DNA of 64,000 nt from CAWIDU01 sp963835055 (GTDB lineage Bacteria; Patescibacteriota; Saccharimonadia; Saccharimonadales; UBA4665). Below the pieces are notes generated by a model. It had not been told where the DNA came from. It saw nothing but the letters and a program-made list of their open reading frames with translations, and did not search any database. The stretch is taken from the NCBI GenBank assembly GCA_963835055.1, contig CAWIDU010000001.1, forward strand, positions 558,001 to 622,000. The letters run 5' to 3'. The position numbers were made by a program, and so were the translations under genes. Of this stretch, positions 49,416 to 57,825 are shown piece by piece; within the stretch, counting starts at the first letter, position 1, and the number at the start of each line of letters is the position of its first letter.

Positions 49416-49670
49416 TTAGCTGACGAGCTTGTGGGCTTTCAAGGCGGCGTCGATTTTCGGCCGGTCGAAGCCGATGATAATGTCGCCGCCGATATCGATG
49501 ACTGGAATTCCTCTTTGACCGGATTTGTCGACGGCTTCTAAGCCGTTGGCTGGGTCTTTTTCGACGTCTTTGTCGGTGTATTTGACGCCGAGCTTGTCGA
49601 AGTACTGCTTGGCGGCGTGGCAGAAGGCGCACCAGGTGGCGCTATAGATGGTAACAGATGAATCATTCAT
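49416..49670 (-). CDS. Glutaredoxin/NrdH-like protein
   Basis: An 84-residue thioredoxin-fold protein. The active site is TWCAFCHAAKQYFDKLG (CxxC with Ala-Phe between), followed by SGQRGIPVIDIGGDIIIGFD with the cis-proline (TVP-type) loop. Proteins of this type pass electrons to ribonucleotide reductase or act as general thiol reductants. It lies 18 nt upstream of cobO on the same strand. TGC-TATACT ends 6 nt before the ATG, so it is probably leaderless. Confidence 0.9.
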   Translation of the reverse strand: MNDSSVTIYSATWCAFCHAAKQYFDKLGVKYTDKDVEKDPANGLEAVDKSGQRGIPVIDIGGDIIIGFDRPKIDAALKAHKLVS

Positions 49671-49676
49671 ATATAT

Positions 49677-49685
49677 AGTATAGCA
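49677..49685 (-). promoter_or_regulatory. Extended -10 promoter (TGCTATACT), probable leaderless start of glutaredoxin gene
   Basis: TGC-TATACT on the minus strand ends 6 nt before the ATG at 49670. Confidence 0.5.
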
Positions 49686-49701
49686 AACCGCTACTAACTC
49701 C

Positions 49702-49731
49702 TTGCGTGACCTAAATCACATCTGATATAAT
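49702..49731 (+). promoter_or_regulatory. atp operon promoter with overlapping CRP-like dyad
   Basis: TTGCGT (49702-49707), 18-nt spacer and TGA-TATAAT (-10 at 49726-49731). CGTGA-CCTAAA-TCACA (49705-49720) overlaps the -35 box and spacer and matches the CRP consensus at nine of ten half-site bases. The ATG at 49741 follows the -10 by 9 nt. Confidence 0.5.
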
Positions 49732-49740
49732 GACTAAGAA

Positions 49741-50016
49741 ATGAAGCAGACGACCGCGCCGAAGTCGACGCCCTCGCCTCGGGAAGTTAAAACACCTGGA
49801 ACGGTGGGGAGCAATCCGGGCTCACAATTCGTGGGCATGGCTGTCGATATGGGTTGGCGACTAGCCGTTGTGGTGCTAGTGCCGATCGTTGGCGGTTATG
49901 AGCTTGACCAAGTTTTGAAAACCAGTCCCTGGCTGACAGCGCTCGGTTTCTTAATTGCCCTGGGCGGCACGGCGCTGATTTTCTGGAAAACGCTGCAAGC
50001 AGGTAATAATTCATGA
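49741..50016 (+). CDS. atpZ: AtpZ/AtpI-like membrane protein
   Basis: A 91-residue protein with a polar N-terminus and two helices (LAVVVLVPIVGGYELDQVL and ALGFLIALGGTALIFWKTL). It fits the AtpZ/AtpI group that helps assemble the c-ring or binds magnesium and calcium, and it occupies the usual first place of the atp operon. The start codon is near the promoter -10 box, leaving almost no leader. The stop overlaps atpB by 4 nt. Confidence 0.8.
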   Translation: MKQTTAPKSTPSPREVKTPGTVGSNPGSQFVGMAVDMGWRLAVVVLVPIVGGYELDQVLKTSPWLTALGFLIALGGTALIFWKTLQAGNNS

Positions 50017-50876
50017 TTAGTCTTCTCAGTTTTTTTGCGGACAGTGGGCCGGTGGTTCATGTAGCGCCGGGCGGCGTGCTGCAGCTGGGCGGCTTCACAA
50101 TCACCAACTCAATTCTTTATGGTTGGGCCTGCGCGTTAGTAATTATGATCGTCTTCGTCTTGGCGGCCCGGCTGGTGACGGTCAAGCCCAAGGGCGGTTT
50201 CGTGCAGTTCGTCGAAGCCGGTGTCGAATTTATCAGCAACATGGTGGAAAATGCCTTCGAAGACAAAAGCATTGGCCGCAAGTACGCGCCCTATTTCGTG
50301 ACCTTGTTCTTCTTCATCCTATTCAATAACTGGTTGGGCCTATTGCCAATTGTCGGCGAGGGCTTCCAGCGCAATGGATTACCGTTGCTGCGGCCTTTCA
50401 CGGCCGACCTCGATGGCACGCTGGCTATGGCCGTCATCACCATGGGCTTGGTCTACACCGCGTCGATCAGAGAATCGGGCGGCGTTAAGAAGTTCTTCGG
50501 TCATTTCTTCATCGGCAGCCCCAAGAATCCGCTCTACCTGGCGATCGGCATTCTGGAAATGTTCACCGACGCGACACGCGTCATCAGCCTCAGCCTGCGA
50601 CTTTTCCTCAATGTCACTATTGGTGAGATTGTAATTGCCGTTTTCGCCTACCTGGGCCATGCCATTGCGCCGCTAACCGCTCTGCCCTTCACGCTGCTGG
50701 AATTCGGCGTGGCTGCTCTACAGGCCTACATTTTCACTATCTTAGGCACCATGTACCTGGCGATTGCTGTCAACCACGCCAGCGAACATGCCCGCCACGA
50801 AGACTTGACCGAAGATGTTCTTCCTGAAACAATGAAGGCAGCAACTGCCGGGAGGAGTGTCAGTGGGCAGGTTTAA
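50013..50876 (+). CDS. atpB: ATP synthase F0 subunit a
   Basis: A 287-residue membrane subunit with five to six helices. It forms the half-channels for proton movement at the c-ring. The conserved Arg is in VISLSLRLFLNVTIGEI, and the FNNWLGLLPIVGEG segment and the last helices (ALQAYIFTILGTMYLAIAVN) with the family Gln are present. It overlaps atpZ by 4 nt; 36 nt separate it from atpE. Confidence 0.97.
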   Translation: MISLLSFFADSGPVVHVAPGGVLQLGGFTITNSILYGWACALVIMIVFVLAARLVTVKPKGGFVQFVEAGVEFISNMVENAFEDKSIGRKYAPYFVTLFFFILFNNWLGLLPIVGEGFQRNGLPLLRPFTADLDGTLAMAVITMGLVYTASIRESGGVKKFFGHFFIGSPKNPLYLAIGILEMFTDATRVISLSLRLFLNVTIGEIVIAVFAYLGHAIAPLTALPFTLLEFGVAALQAYIFTILGTMYLAIAVNHASEHARHEDLTEDVLPETMKAATAGRSVSGQV

Positions 50877-50912
50877 AAGTGTGACTAAATCAACTGAAAG
50901 GAGTGTTAATTA

Positions 50913-51140
50913 ATGGTTATCGCAGACGCAGTTAATACAGAGATTATCGGCAAAGGCTTGATGATCGGCGGCGGTTTCATTGGCCCAGGCATTGGCATCG
51001 GCATCATCGGCGGCAGCTACTTGCAGGCCGTGGGGCGCAACCCGGAAGCTTCCAAGTTTCTCGGCCAGGCCTTGGTGTTCGTCGGTATCGTGGAATTAAT
51101 TTTCCTGCTGGCCTTCGCTTCAATTTTCATCGTCAAATAA
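50913..51140 (+). CDS. atpE: ATP synthase F0 subunit c
   Basis: A 75-residue hairpin of two helices that forms the rotor ring. The first helix has the glycine motif (GPGIGIGIIGGSYLQAVGRN), the loop is RNPEA, and the second has the ion-binding Glu in VGIVELIFLLAFAS. The absence of the Gln and the Ser/Thr after Glu that mark sodium-type rings suggests proton use. AAAGGAG lies 9 nt upstream, and a spaced strong site is typical for this highly translated subunit. Confidence 0.97.
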   Translation: MVIADAVNTEIIGKGLMIGGGFIGPGIGIGIIGGSYLQAVGRNPEASKFLGQALVFVGIVELIFLLAFASIFIVK

Positions 51141-51156
51141 GGAGTTTTGGTAAAGA

Positions 51157-51684
51157 GTGATTAGCGTTTTGACACAATTCGGCGACAGTTCGTCCGGCAT
51201 CGGGGCTCTCGGCTTCGATGGTAAGGCGTTCGTTATTCAGTTGATAACTTTCCTGCTGGCCTATCTGGTGCTGCGGCACTGGGCTTTCGGGCCAATCATG
51301 AAGGTTCTGCAGCGCCGCCGCGAAACAATTGAGAATGGCGTCAAAATGGGTGAACAACTGCAGAAGGAAAAACTTGAGCTGGAGGCCAAAGTCGAAAAGA
51401 CTCTACAGGAAACGCGCGTTCAGGCTGATGGCATCTTGGCCGAAGCCCGTGACGCCGCCCAAGCCAGCATCCATGACGCCGAAGAAGCGGCCCGCGCCAA
51501 GGCTGCCGGCATCGCCGAAGCCGCCGAAGCCCGATTGACGCAAGATACAGCTCGTGCCCGCCAGCAGCTGGAACAAGAAGTCGTCGGCCTGATCGCCGAC
51601 GCCACGGAAACGATTATTGATGAGAAAATCGACGCCAAGAAAGACGCGGCGCTCATCGAGCGGGCGCTGAAGGGCAAAGCATGA
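51157..51684 (+). CDS. atpF: ATP synthase F0 subunit b
   Basis: A 175-residue stator subunit with one N-terminal helix (FVIQLITFLLAYLVLRHWAF) and a long charged coiled coil rich in Ala, Glu, Lys and Arg (residues 50-170). The start is GTG at 51157; AAGGAG lies about 12 nt before it. It overlaps atpH by 4 nt. Confidence 0.95.
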   Translation: MISVLTQFGDSSSGIGALGFDGKAFVIQLITFLLAYLVLRHWAFGPIMKVLQRRRETIENGVKMGEQLQKEKLELEAKVEKTLQETRVQADGILAEARDAAQASIHDAEEAARAKAAGIAEAAEARLTQDTARARQQLEQEVVGLIADATETIIDEKIDAKKDAALIERALKGKA

Positions 51685-52079
51685 AGCAACCGCGCAGCAA
51701 AATCGCCCAATTGGTGGCCGATAAAACCTTGAAGGGTTCGTCAAAGCGCTTCAACCGCGAGTTAGCGGCCTATCTACTGAGTGAACACCGTGTTAACGAG
51801 CTTGATTCGCTATTACGTGATGTCCAACACGACTGGGCCGAAGCCGGCTATGTCGAAGTCCTGGCCCGCAGCGCCCGACCATTGAGTCCGGCGGTCAAAG
51901 CTGACATCAAGCGGCGGATCAAACAAGTTTATCCTCAGGCCAAGAAGATTATCATTACTGAGATTCATGACCCGGCTGTCGTAGGCGGTGCCAAATTACA
52001 ACTGGCCGACCAGCAACTGGATATCAGCGTGGCGGCCGACCTGGCCCGTTTCCGCCAATTAACCACGGAGAGGAATTAA
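51681..52079 (+). CDS. atpH: ATP synthase F1 subunit delta (short)
   Basis: A 132-residue subunit that links the stator to the F1 head. The C-terminal domain is clear (VKADIKRRIKQVYPQAKKII, then DPAVVGGAKLQLADQQLDIS with the family GGxxLxIxDxxxDxS pattern). The N-terminal helical domain is about 40 residues shorter than the usual 105. This shortened form agrees with its position and overlap with atpF, and the call is firm despite low similarity. Confidence 0.85.
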   Translation: MKQPRSKIAQLVADKTLKGSSKRFNRELAAYLLSEHRVNELDSLLRDVQHDWAEAGYVEVLARSARPLSPAVKADIKRRIKQVYPQAKKIIITEIHDPAVVGGAKLQLADQQLDISVAADLARFRQLTTERN

Positions 52080-53646
52080 ATGCCCGACTTATCAATTACT
52101 GACCTGTCCAGCGATATTCGCAAAGCAATTGCTGACCTCAAGCAGCGCCCGGGCATCGAAACCGTCGGCGTCGTCACCCGCGTCGGTGATGGCATTGCTT
52201 GGATTTACGGCCTCAGCCGCGGCCGGCTACAGCGAAATGCTGGAAATCGACGGCCTTGATGGTCAGCCGGTCACGGCTTTCGCCTTCAATCTCGGCGAAG
52301 ACGAAATCGGCGCTGTTCTGCTCGGCGAAGACACCGAGGTCAAAGCCGGCGCCCGCGCGCGGCTGTCTGGCAAAGTCCTGGAAGTACCGGTTGGTCCGGA
52401 ACTCATCGGCCGGGTAGTTGATCCGTTAGGACGGCCGCTGGATGGCCGTGGCGCCATCAAAGCCAAGAAGACTAGCCGCGTCGAGCGCCCCGCGCCGGGC
52501 GTGCTAGATCGTCGTAGCGTTTACGAACCATTGATGACCGGCATAATGGCGATTGACGCCACCGTGCCGATTGGCCGCGGTCAGCGCGAGCTGATTATCG
52601 GCGACCGCCAAACCGGCAAGACGGCCATCACCGTCGACACCATGGTCAACCAGGCCCGCCAGAAAACCGGCGTCATCAACGTTTACGTGGCCATCGGCCA
52701 GAAGTTATCGAAAGTCGCCGCTCTAGAAGAGCGCCTGAAGCGCGAAGGCGTCATGGATCAGACCATCATTGTCGCTACCAGCCCGGCCGATCCGGCAGCG
52801 CTGCTCTACCTGGCGCCCTACGCCGGCGCGGCCATGGGCGAGTATTTCCGCGACAACAAACAGCACGCCTTGATTATTTACGATGACCTGACCAAGCACG
52901 CCCAGGCTTACCGTCAGATGTCCCTCCTACTCCGCCGCCCACCAGGCCGCGAAGCTTATCCAGGCGACGTTTTTTACCTGCACTCGCGCCTGCTGGAGCG
53001 GGCTGCCAAACTTTCGGATGAACTGGGCGGCGGGTCACTGACCGCTTTGCCAATTATTGAAACTCAGGCTGGTGACATCAGCGCCTATATTCCGACCAAC
53101 GTTATTTCGATCACTGACGGTCAGATTTTCTTGGAAACAAGTCTGTTTTACCAAGGTATCCGCCCGGCCATTTCCGTCGGTCTCAGCGTTTCCCGCGTTG
53201 GCGGTGCCGCCCAAACCAAAGCCATCAAAGCCGCTGGCGGCGGTTTGAAGCTCGCCCTGGCCCAATTCCGCGAATTGGCGGCCTTCAGCCAGTTTTCGAC
53301 CGATCTTGACCCCGAAACTCGCCACACCATCGAGCGCGGTCAGCGCCTGACAGAACTGCTTAAGCAGCCTCAGTATTCTCCATACAGCATCTGGGAAATG
53401 TACGTCAGCTTGCTAGCGGCCAATGAAGGCGCTTTCGACGAAGTGCCGGTCGACAAGATCAAAGCCGCTGAAGCCGCCCTGCACCGCGAGCTCAAGAGCA
53501 AACAGGTCAAGTTAATCGAGGCTATAAATACCGGTGACAAGCCGACCGACGCCCAGAATGACACCATCCTGAAGATTGCCAAGCAGGTCGCCACTAGCTA
53601 CAAGGAAACGCCCAAGCAGGCCGCCAAGGAAGTGGGTAAGGAATAA
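52080..53646 (+). CDS. atpA: ATP synthase F1 subunit alpha, interrupted by a one-base frameshift
   Basis: The non-catalytic alpha subunit (about 521 residues when joined). The frame from ATG 52080 reads MPDLSITDLSSDIRKAIADL, then GVVTRVGDGIAWIYGLS, and then breaks with a stop about 40 nt later. The rest (GYSEMLEIDGLDGQPV, then GDRQTGKTAITVDTMV for nucleotide binding, and VISITDGQIFLETSLFYQGI) is in the +1 frame. Dropping one C at 52217-52218 (AGCCGCGG to AGCGCGG) gives GLSAAGYSEML without a gap. Because atpA is essential and all other subunits are intact, I take this as a sequencing or assembly error. It starts directly after the atpH stop. Confidence 0.93.
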
Positions 53647-53649
53647 ATT

Positions 53650-54045
53650 ATGGCCATGAAAGAAACATTCTCCTTTTCCGAAATGGCTAGAAATAAGGCT
53701 TTGCGTGAAATCCAGGAAGCCATAGTGCCGGATGACACTTCACAGACAGTAGCCAACTTAATAGTCGGCGATACCAACTTGGCTGATTTATTTGAAGGCA
53801 TAGAGGCAGCTAGGGTGCCAACAACTACACATGAACTTACGATTTTTATGGCAGGTGCCAAGATTGGCGCTCAAATAGCAGTGGAACGACTGCTGGCTGC
53901 CGGTCTGCCCGAAGATCAACTGCCTACCCAGACTCTAAAACAGAGGATGTTTGGATTTAGCGTTGCTAGCTCAGCTGCAATGGAAGCACGGTACGATGGT
54001 GATCCGGCTGATTTATATATGCCGGAGGATGGCGGCAATGGCTAG
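53650..54045 (+). CDS. Hypothetical protein embedded between atpA and atpG
   Basis: A 131-residue soluble protein of unknown function, not a known ATP synthase subunit. It has an acidic profile, with FSFSEMARNKALREIQEAIV, a HELTIFMAGAKIGAQIAVER helix and an acidic C-terminus (GDPADLYMPEDGGNG). It starts 3 nt after atpA with AAGGA 7 nt before the ATG and overlaps atpG by 8 nt, so it is part of the operon. Its sequence is AT-richer than that of its neighbours, which suggests a later insertion. It may regulate or assemble the enzyme, or be unrelated. Confidence 0.7.
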   Translation: MAMKETFSFSEMARNKALREIQEAIVPDDTSQTVANLIVGDTNLADLFEGIEAARVPTTTHELTIFMAGAKIGAQIAVERLLAAGLPEDQLPTQTLKQRMFGFSVASSAAMEARYDGDPADLYMPEDGGNG

Positions 54046-54904
54046 TACGATTATCCTCAAGCGCCGTATTGGCTCGATCCGCAGCACCCGGCAGATTACC
54101 AAAGCCATGGAGCTGGTCAGCGCCAGCAAGCTGCGCCGCGCCCAGGAATACGCCCAGCGCAGCCGCGACTACCGCGACCTGGCCTATGATTTGATGCAGA
54201 AGCTAAATTCCATGACCGAAGTTGAAAATCAGCCTTTATTCGAAAAGCGTGCTGTCAAGAATCGTTTGTATATCGTTGTCACCAGCAATACCGGCCTAGC
54301 CGGCGCTTATAACGCCAATGTTTTGAAACTTTTGACCCAATCGCTGCAAACAGACCGTGACCAAAAAGTTTCCAGCCACGTCATCACCATCGGCAGCAAG
54401 GGTGCGCAGTTCGTCCGCCGGCTCAGCCACGTTAATCTACTGGCCGTCTATCCGCCGTTCGGCGACCAGCCGACGGCTAACGACACGCGGCCGATACTGA
54501 ACACGATTATCGAGCAGTACAAAGATAAAACGATCGACGAAGTCCATATCCTGTACACGGTTTTCAAATCGAGCTTGTCACAGCAGGTTCAGAGTCTGCA
54601 AATCCTGCCAGCCACAACGTCTGGGCCGGCCGACGAGGATGTCACGGTCAGCAACTTCGAGCCCGACGTCGAGACCGTCATTGAGCAGATCGCCACGCGG
54701 CTGGTAGAAGCCCTGATCTGGCAAGCGGTGTTGGAAAGTTTGGCCAGCGAGCACGCCATGCGCATGATGGCGACACGCAACGCCACCGACAACGCCAACG
54801 AATTGATTGACGACTACACTCTGGAATTAAATACCGCCCGGCAGGCCGCCATCACCCAGGAACTGGCCGAAATCACCGGCGGCGCGGAGGCATTAAACGG
54901 ATGA
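54038..54904 (+). CDS. atpG: ATP synthase F1 subunit gamma
   Basis: A 288-residue central-stalk subunit. It starts MASTIILKRRIGSIRSTRQI, followed by TKAMELVSASKLRRAQEYAQ, which is the family N-terminal helix with the conserved KAMxxVAxxKxRRA pattern. The C-terminal helix has LASEHAMRMMATRNATDNAN and TLELNTARQAAITQELAEI. ATG at 54038 was chosen because it aligns with the family start and overlaps the upstream stop; a longer frame begins earlier. It overlaps the next small gene by 4 nt. Confidence 0.96.
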   Translation: MASTIILKRRIGSIRSTRQITKAMELVSASKLRRAQEYAQRSRDYRDLAYDLMQKLNSMTEVENQPLFEKRAVKNRLYIVVTSNTGLAGAYNANVLKLLTQSLQTDRDQKVSSHVITIGSKGAQFVRRLSHVNLLAVYPPFGDQPTANDTRPILNTIIEQYKDKTIDEVHILYTVFKSSLSQQVQSLQILPATTSGPADEDVTVSNFEPDVETVIEQIATRLVEALIWQAVLESLASEHAMRMMATRNATDNANELIDDYTLELNTARQAAITQELAEITGGAEALNG

Positions 54905-55176
54905 GTTTCGAGTCCATTCCTAAAGGATATGCTACTGAAATTGTAGGTGGTTGGGAAAATAAAGCTTTGTTTAAATTTGATCTGGAGCATGGTTTAAGAG
55001 CAGCTCGCCCAAAATTCCACACTTACTTGTCCATGAGTTCAGAAGAACTGTTTCAATACGATCAGCAAGTAAGAGAACGAGACTTTTCCTTTGATCCCCA
55101 AGACTTCTATACCGAAGGCGAGCATGAATTCATACACTCCATGGCTACCCATGACAAATTATTAGGAGGAGAATAA
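54901..55176 (+). CDS. Hypothetical small protein embedded between atpG and atpD
   Basis: A 91-residue soluble protein of unknown function (IPKGYATEIVGGWENKALFK, LEHGLRAARPKFHTYLSMSS, HEFIHSMATHDKLLGGE). It overlaps atpG by ATGA and its stop shares a base with the atpD ATG (TAATG), so it is translated with them. Its composition is AT-richer than the atp genes. It is the second unknown gene placed exactly at a subunit junction. Confidence 0.7.
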   Translation: MSFESIPKGYATEIVGGWENKALFKFDLEHGLRAARPKFHTYLSMSSEELFQYDQQVRERDFSFDPQDFYTEGEHEFIHSMATHDKLLGGE

Positions 55177-56582
55177 TGGCCACAGCAACGAAAGCAAAAG
55201 CTAAGAACGGGAAAATCACGCAGATTGTCGGCGTGGTGGTGGATATTGAGTTCGGCACCGACAACTTGCCGGCGATTTATAATGCCCTGAAAGTAAAATT
55301 GGATGACCGCGAATTGGTCCTGGAAGTTGCACAACACCTGAGCGAGTCCAGCGTTCGGGCGATTGCCCTGGGCTCAACTGATGGCCTGCCGCGCGGCGCC
55401 GAAGTCAGCGATACCGGCGCAGCTATTAGCGTGCCGATTGGCGACAAGACCCTTGGCCGCATGTTCAATGTTATCGGCCAGCCGATTGACGGCCAGGCAG
55501 GAACATTTGAACAAACCGCCCCGATTCACAAGCTACCGCCGCCGCTGATCGACCAATCCGGCACGGTGGAGGTCCTGGAAACCGGCATCAAAGTTATCGA
55601 CCTGATCGCGCCGATCACCAGAGGCGGCAAAGTCGGTCTTTTCGGAGGCGCGGGAGTTGGTAAAACAGTGCTTATCCAAGAGCTAATCAATAACATCGCT
55701 AAATTCCACAAAGGCTACTCGGTTTTCGCCGGCGTTGGTGAGCGCACCCGCGAAGGCAATGACCTGTATAACGAAATGAAAGAATCCGGCGTGCTGAAGA
55801 GCACTTCACTGGTCTTCGGCCAAATGAACGAACCACCAGGCGCCCGTTTGCGTGTCGGTTTGTCCGGTCTGACGATCGCCGAAGGTTTCCGCGATAAAGG
55901 CAACGACGTGCTGCTGTTCATCGACAATATTTTCCGCTTCACCCAGGCCGGCGCCGAAGTCTCCGCCCTGCTGGGCCGCCTGCCCTCAGCTGTAGGCTAC
56001 CAGCCGAACTTGGCACAGGAAATGGGCCAGTTGCAGGAGCGCATTACATCGACCCGTAAAGGCTCGGTGACCTCTGTTCAGGCCGTCTACGTGCCGGCTG
56101 ACGACTTCACCGACCCGGCTCCGGCGACGACCTTCGCCCACCTCGACTCGACCATCACGTTAAGCCGTGCGCTGACCGAGATCGGCATTTACCCAGCCGT
56201 CGATCCGCTGGATTCTAACTCAACGATTCTCGACCCCGAAATTGTCGGTCAAGAGCACTACGATGTCGCCCGCGAGGTCCAGCGGGTGCTGCAGCGCTAC
56301 AAAGACCTGCAGGACATCATCGCCATCCTCGGCATGGAAGAATTGTCAGAAGACGACAAGCAGCTGGTCGGTCGTGCCCGACGCATCCAACGCTTCTTCA
56401 GCCAACCGTTCTACGTTGCTGAGCAGTTTACCAACAATCCTGGCCAATACGTGAAGCTCGAGGACACAATTCAAGGTTTCAAGGAAATTCTCGACGGCAA
56501 GCACGATAACAAGCCGGAGAGCGCTTTCTATCTCAAGGGCGCCATCAAGGACGTCAAAGACGCTAAAACTGGGGGTAAATAG
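55176..56582 (+). CDS. atpD: ATP synthase F1 subunit beta
   Basis: A 468-residue catalytic subunit. Walker A is LFGGAGVGKTVLIQELI, then VFAGVGERTREGNDLYNEMK with the catalytic Glu, DVLLFIDNIFRFTQAGAEVS for Walker B, ALLGRLPSAVGYQPNL and the C-terminal DELSEEDK-like region (MEELSEDDKQLVGRARRIQR). Length and order are normal. AGGAGGAGA precedes the ATG. The stop shares a base with the atpC GTG. Confidence 0.98.
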   Translation: MATATKAKAKNGKITQIVGVVVDIEFGTDNLPAIYNALKVKLDDRELVLEVAQHLSESSVRAIALGSTDGLPRGAEVSDTGAAISVPIGDKTLGRMFNVIGQPIDGQAGTFEQTAPIHKLPPPLIDQSGTVEVLETGIKVIDLIAPITRGGKVGLFGGAGVGKTVLIQELINNIAKFHKGYSVFAGVGERTREGNDLYNEMKESGVLKSTSLVFGQMNEPPGARLRVGLSGLTIAEGFRDKGNDVLLFIDNIFRFTQAGAEVSALLGRLPSAVGYQPNLAQEMGQLQERITSTRKGSVTSVQAVYVPADDFTDPAPATTFAHLDSTITLSRALTEIGIYPAVDPLDSNSTILDPEIVGQEHYDVAREVQRVLQRYKDLQDIIAILGMEELSEDDKQLVGRARRIQRFFSQPFYVAEQFTNNPGQYVKLEDTIQGFKEILDGKHDNKPESAFYLKGAIKDVKDAKTGGK

Positions 56583-57010
56583 TGCTGCATTTCCAGCTGG
56601 TTAGTCTTAGCGGCACGAAGTTCGACGACGACGTTTACGAAGTTGTTCTGCCGACGCTGGACGGCGAAATCGGCGTACTGCAAGATCACATGCCCCTAGT
56701 TAGTGTCGCCACCAATGGTGCTATTATGATTCGCCGTAACTCGCAGGACGCTGATTATGCCCGTGAATATTTCGCCATCAGCGGCGGCGCTATAGAAGTC
56801 GCTGATAATAATTTACGAATTCTAGTTGACGAAGCCGACCACGCCGACGACATCAACGAAGCCGAGGCCGAGGCGGCCATGGACCGTGCCAAAGCCATGC
56901 AAGCCGAAGCCAAAGACCAAGTCAGCCTGGAGCACGCCCAAACCCTGGTCGATCGCCAGGCGGTTCGCCTGCAAGTGGCTGGCCTCAAGCGTCGCCACCA
57001 ACGCCGTTAG
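56582..57010 (+). CDS. atpC: ATP synthase F1 subunit epsilon
   Basis: A 142-residue subunit with the N-terminal beta-sandwich (VVLPTLDGEIGVLQDHMPLV, the family GxxGxLxxHxP motif, and YFAISGGAIEVADNNLRILV) and a two-helix, very Ala/Glu-rich C-terminus that can inhibit ATP hydrolysis. The GTG start overlaps the atpD stop by one base. It ends the operon. Confidence 0.95.
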   Translation: MLHFQLVSLSGTKFDDDVYEVVLPTLDGEIGVLQDHMPLVSVATNGAIMIRRNSQDADYAREYFAISGGAIEVADNNLRILVDEADHADDINEAEAEAAMDRAKAMQAEAKDQVSLEHAQTLVDRQAVRLQVAGLKRRHQRR

Positions 57011-57082
57011 GCAGAGAGCACTTTACAAAACTGTTACATCACGGTACGCTTGAGTCATCAACTAAGTGGAGGTTCCAAAAAT

Positions 57083-57775
57083 ATGTTTGGAAGACGTCAA
57101 GTAGCCGCGATAGTGGCTGAGTTTCTTGGTACCGGGATTCTGACTCTCCTGGTTCTGAGTGTTCAACGATCAACAATTGGTGTGCCGTTCTTCGTGGCGC
57201 TAGCCGCCGGATTAACGATCGCCCTAATGATGCTGGCCTTGGCCGGCGCGTCGAGCGCGCATTTCAATCCGGCGCTGACAATCGGCCTGTGGACGGCCCG
57301 CAAAGTATCAACCATTACGGCAGCGGTTTATATTGCCGCCCAAATGCTTGGTGCTTGGGGAGCCTACGGTCTCTACGTCTACTTCGTAAACACTCATTTG
57401 CAGCCAATTGGCGGACATTACGCCGGCCGCATCTTGATTGCCGAAGCCGTCGGCACGGCGATCTTCAGCTTCGGCTACGCCTCGGCGCTCTATCAGCGCC
57501 TCAGTGGCGCAGTCACGGCTACAGTTAGTGGTCTAGCATATATGCTCGGCATCGTCGCCGCTTCATCAGCCGCTATCGGTCTGTTGAACCCGGCTTTGGC
57601 GCTGGGTGTCCGATCCTGGGTTTGGGGCACCTACGTGCTCGGTCCGGTTGTTGGCGCCATCATCGGTGTCAACCTGTACAGCTTGGTCTTCGCTGAATCA
57701 TCAGCTCTGCGCTCGGCGTTCGCCGGCGTGGGCAGCATGAGCGGCACTAAGAAGTCCAGTTCCAAGAAGAAATAG
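57083..57775 (+). CDS. Aquaporin/MIP-family channel
   Basis: A 230-residue channel for water or small neutral solutes with six helices. Both NPA boxes are visible, SAHFNPALTIGLWTARK and GLLNPALALGVRSWVWG, the second followed by the selectivity-filter Arg. The C-terminus is Lys/Ser-rich (GTKKSSSKKK). ATG at 57083 was chosen because GGAGG lies about 9 nt before it; the frame is open to 57050. It lies 72 nt after atpC and ends at a strong hairpin. Confidence 0.93.
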   Translation: MFGRRQVAAIVAEFLGTGILTLLVLSVQRSTIGVPFFVALAAGLTIALMMLALAGASSAHFNPALTIGLWTARKVSTITAAVYIAAQMLGAWGAYGLYVYFVNTHLQPIGGHYAGRILIAEAVGTAIFSFGYASALYQRLSGAVTATVSGLAYMLGIVAASSAAIGLLNPALALGVRSWVWGTYVLGPVVGAIIGVNLYSLVFAESSALRSAFAGVGSMSGTKKSSSKKK

Positions 57776-57793
57776 TCAGATTTCTGTCGTTAA

Positions 57794-57825
57794 TAACACC
57801 GTCCATTTGGGCGGTGTTATATTTT
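57794..57825. terminator. Bidirectional Rho-independent terminator
   Basis: TAACACCGTCC-ATTT-GGGCGGTGTTA followed by TATTTT. It ends the aquaporin gene and overlaps the stop codon of the convergent helicase gene, so it may serve both strands. Confidence 0.85.
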
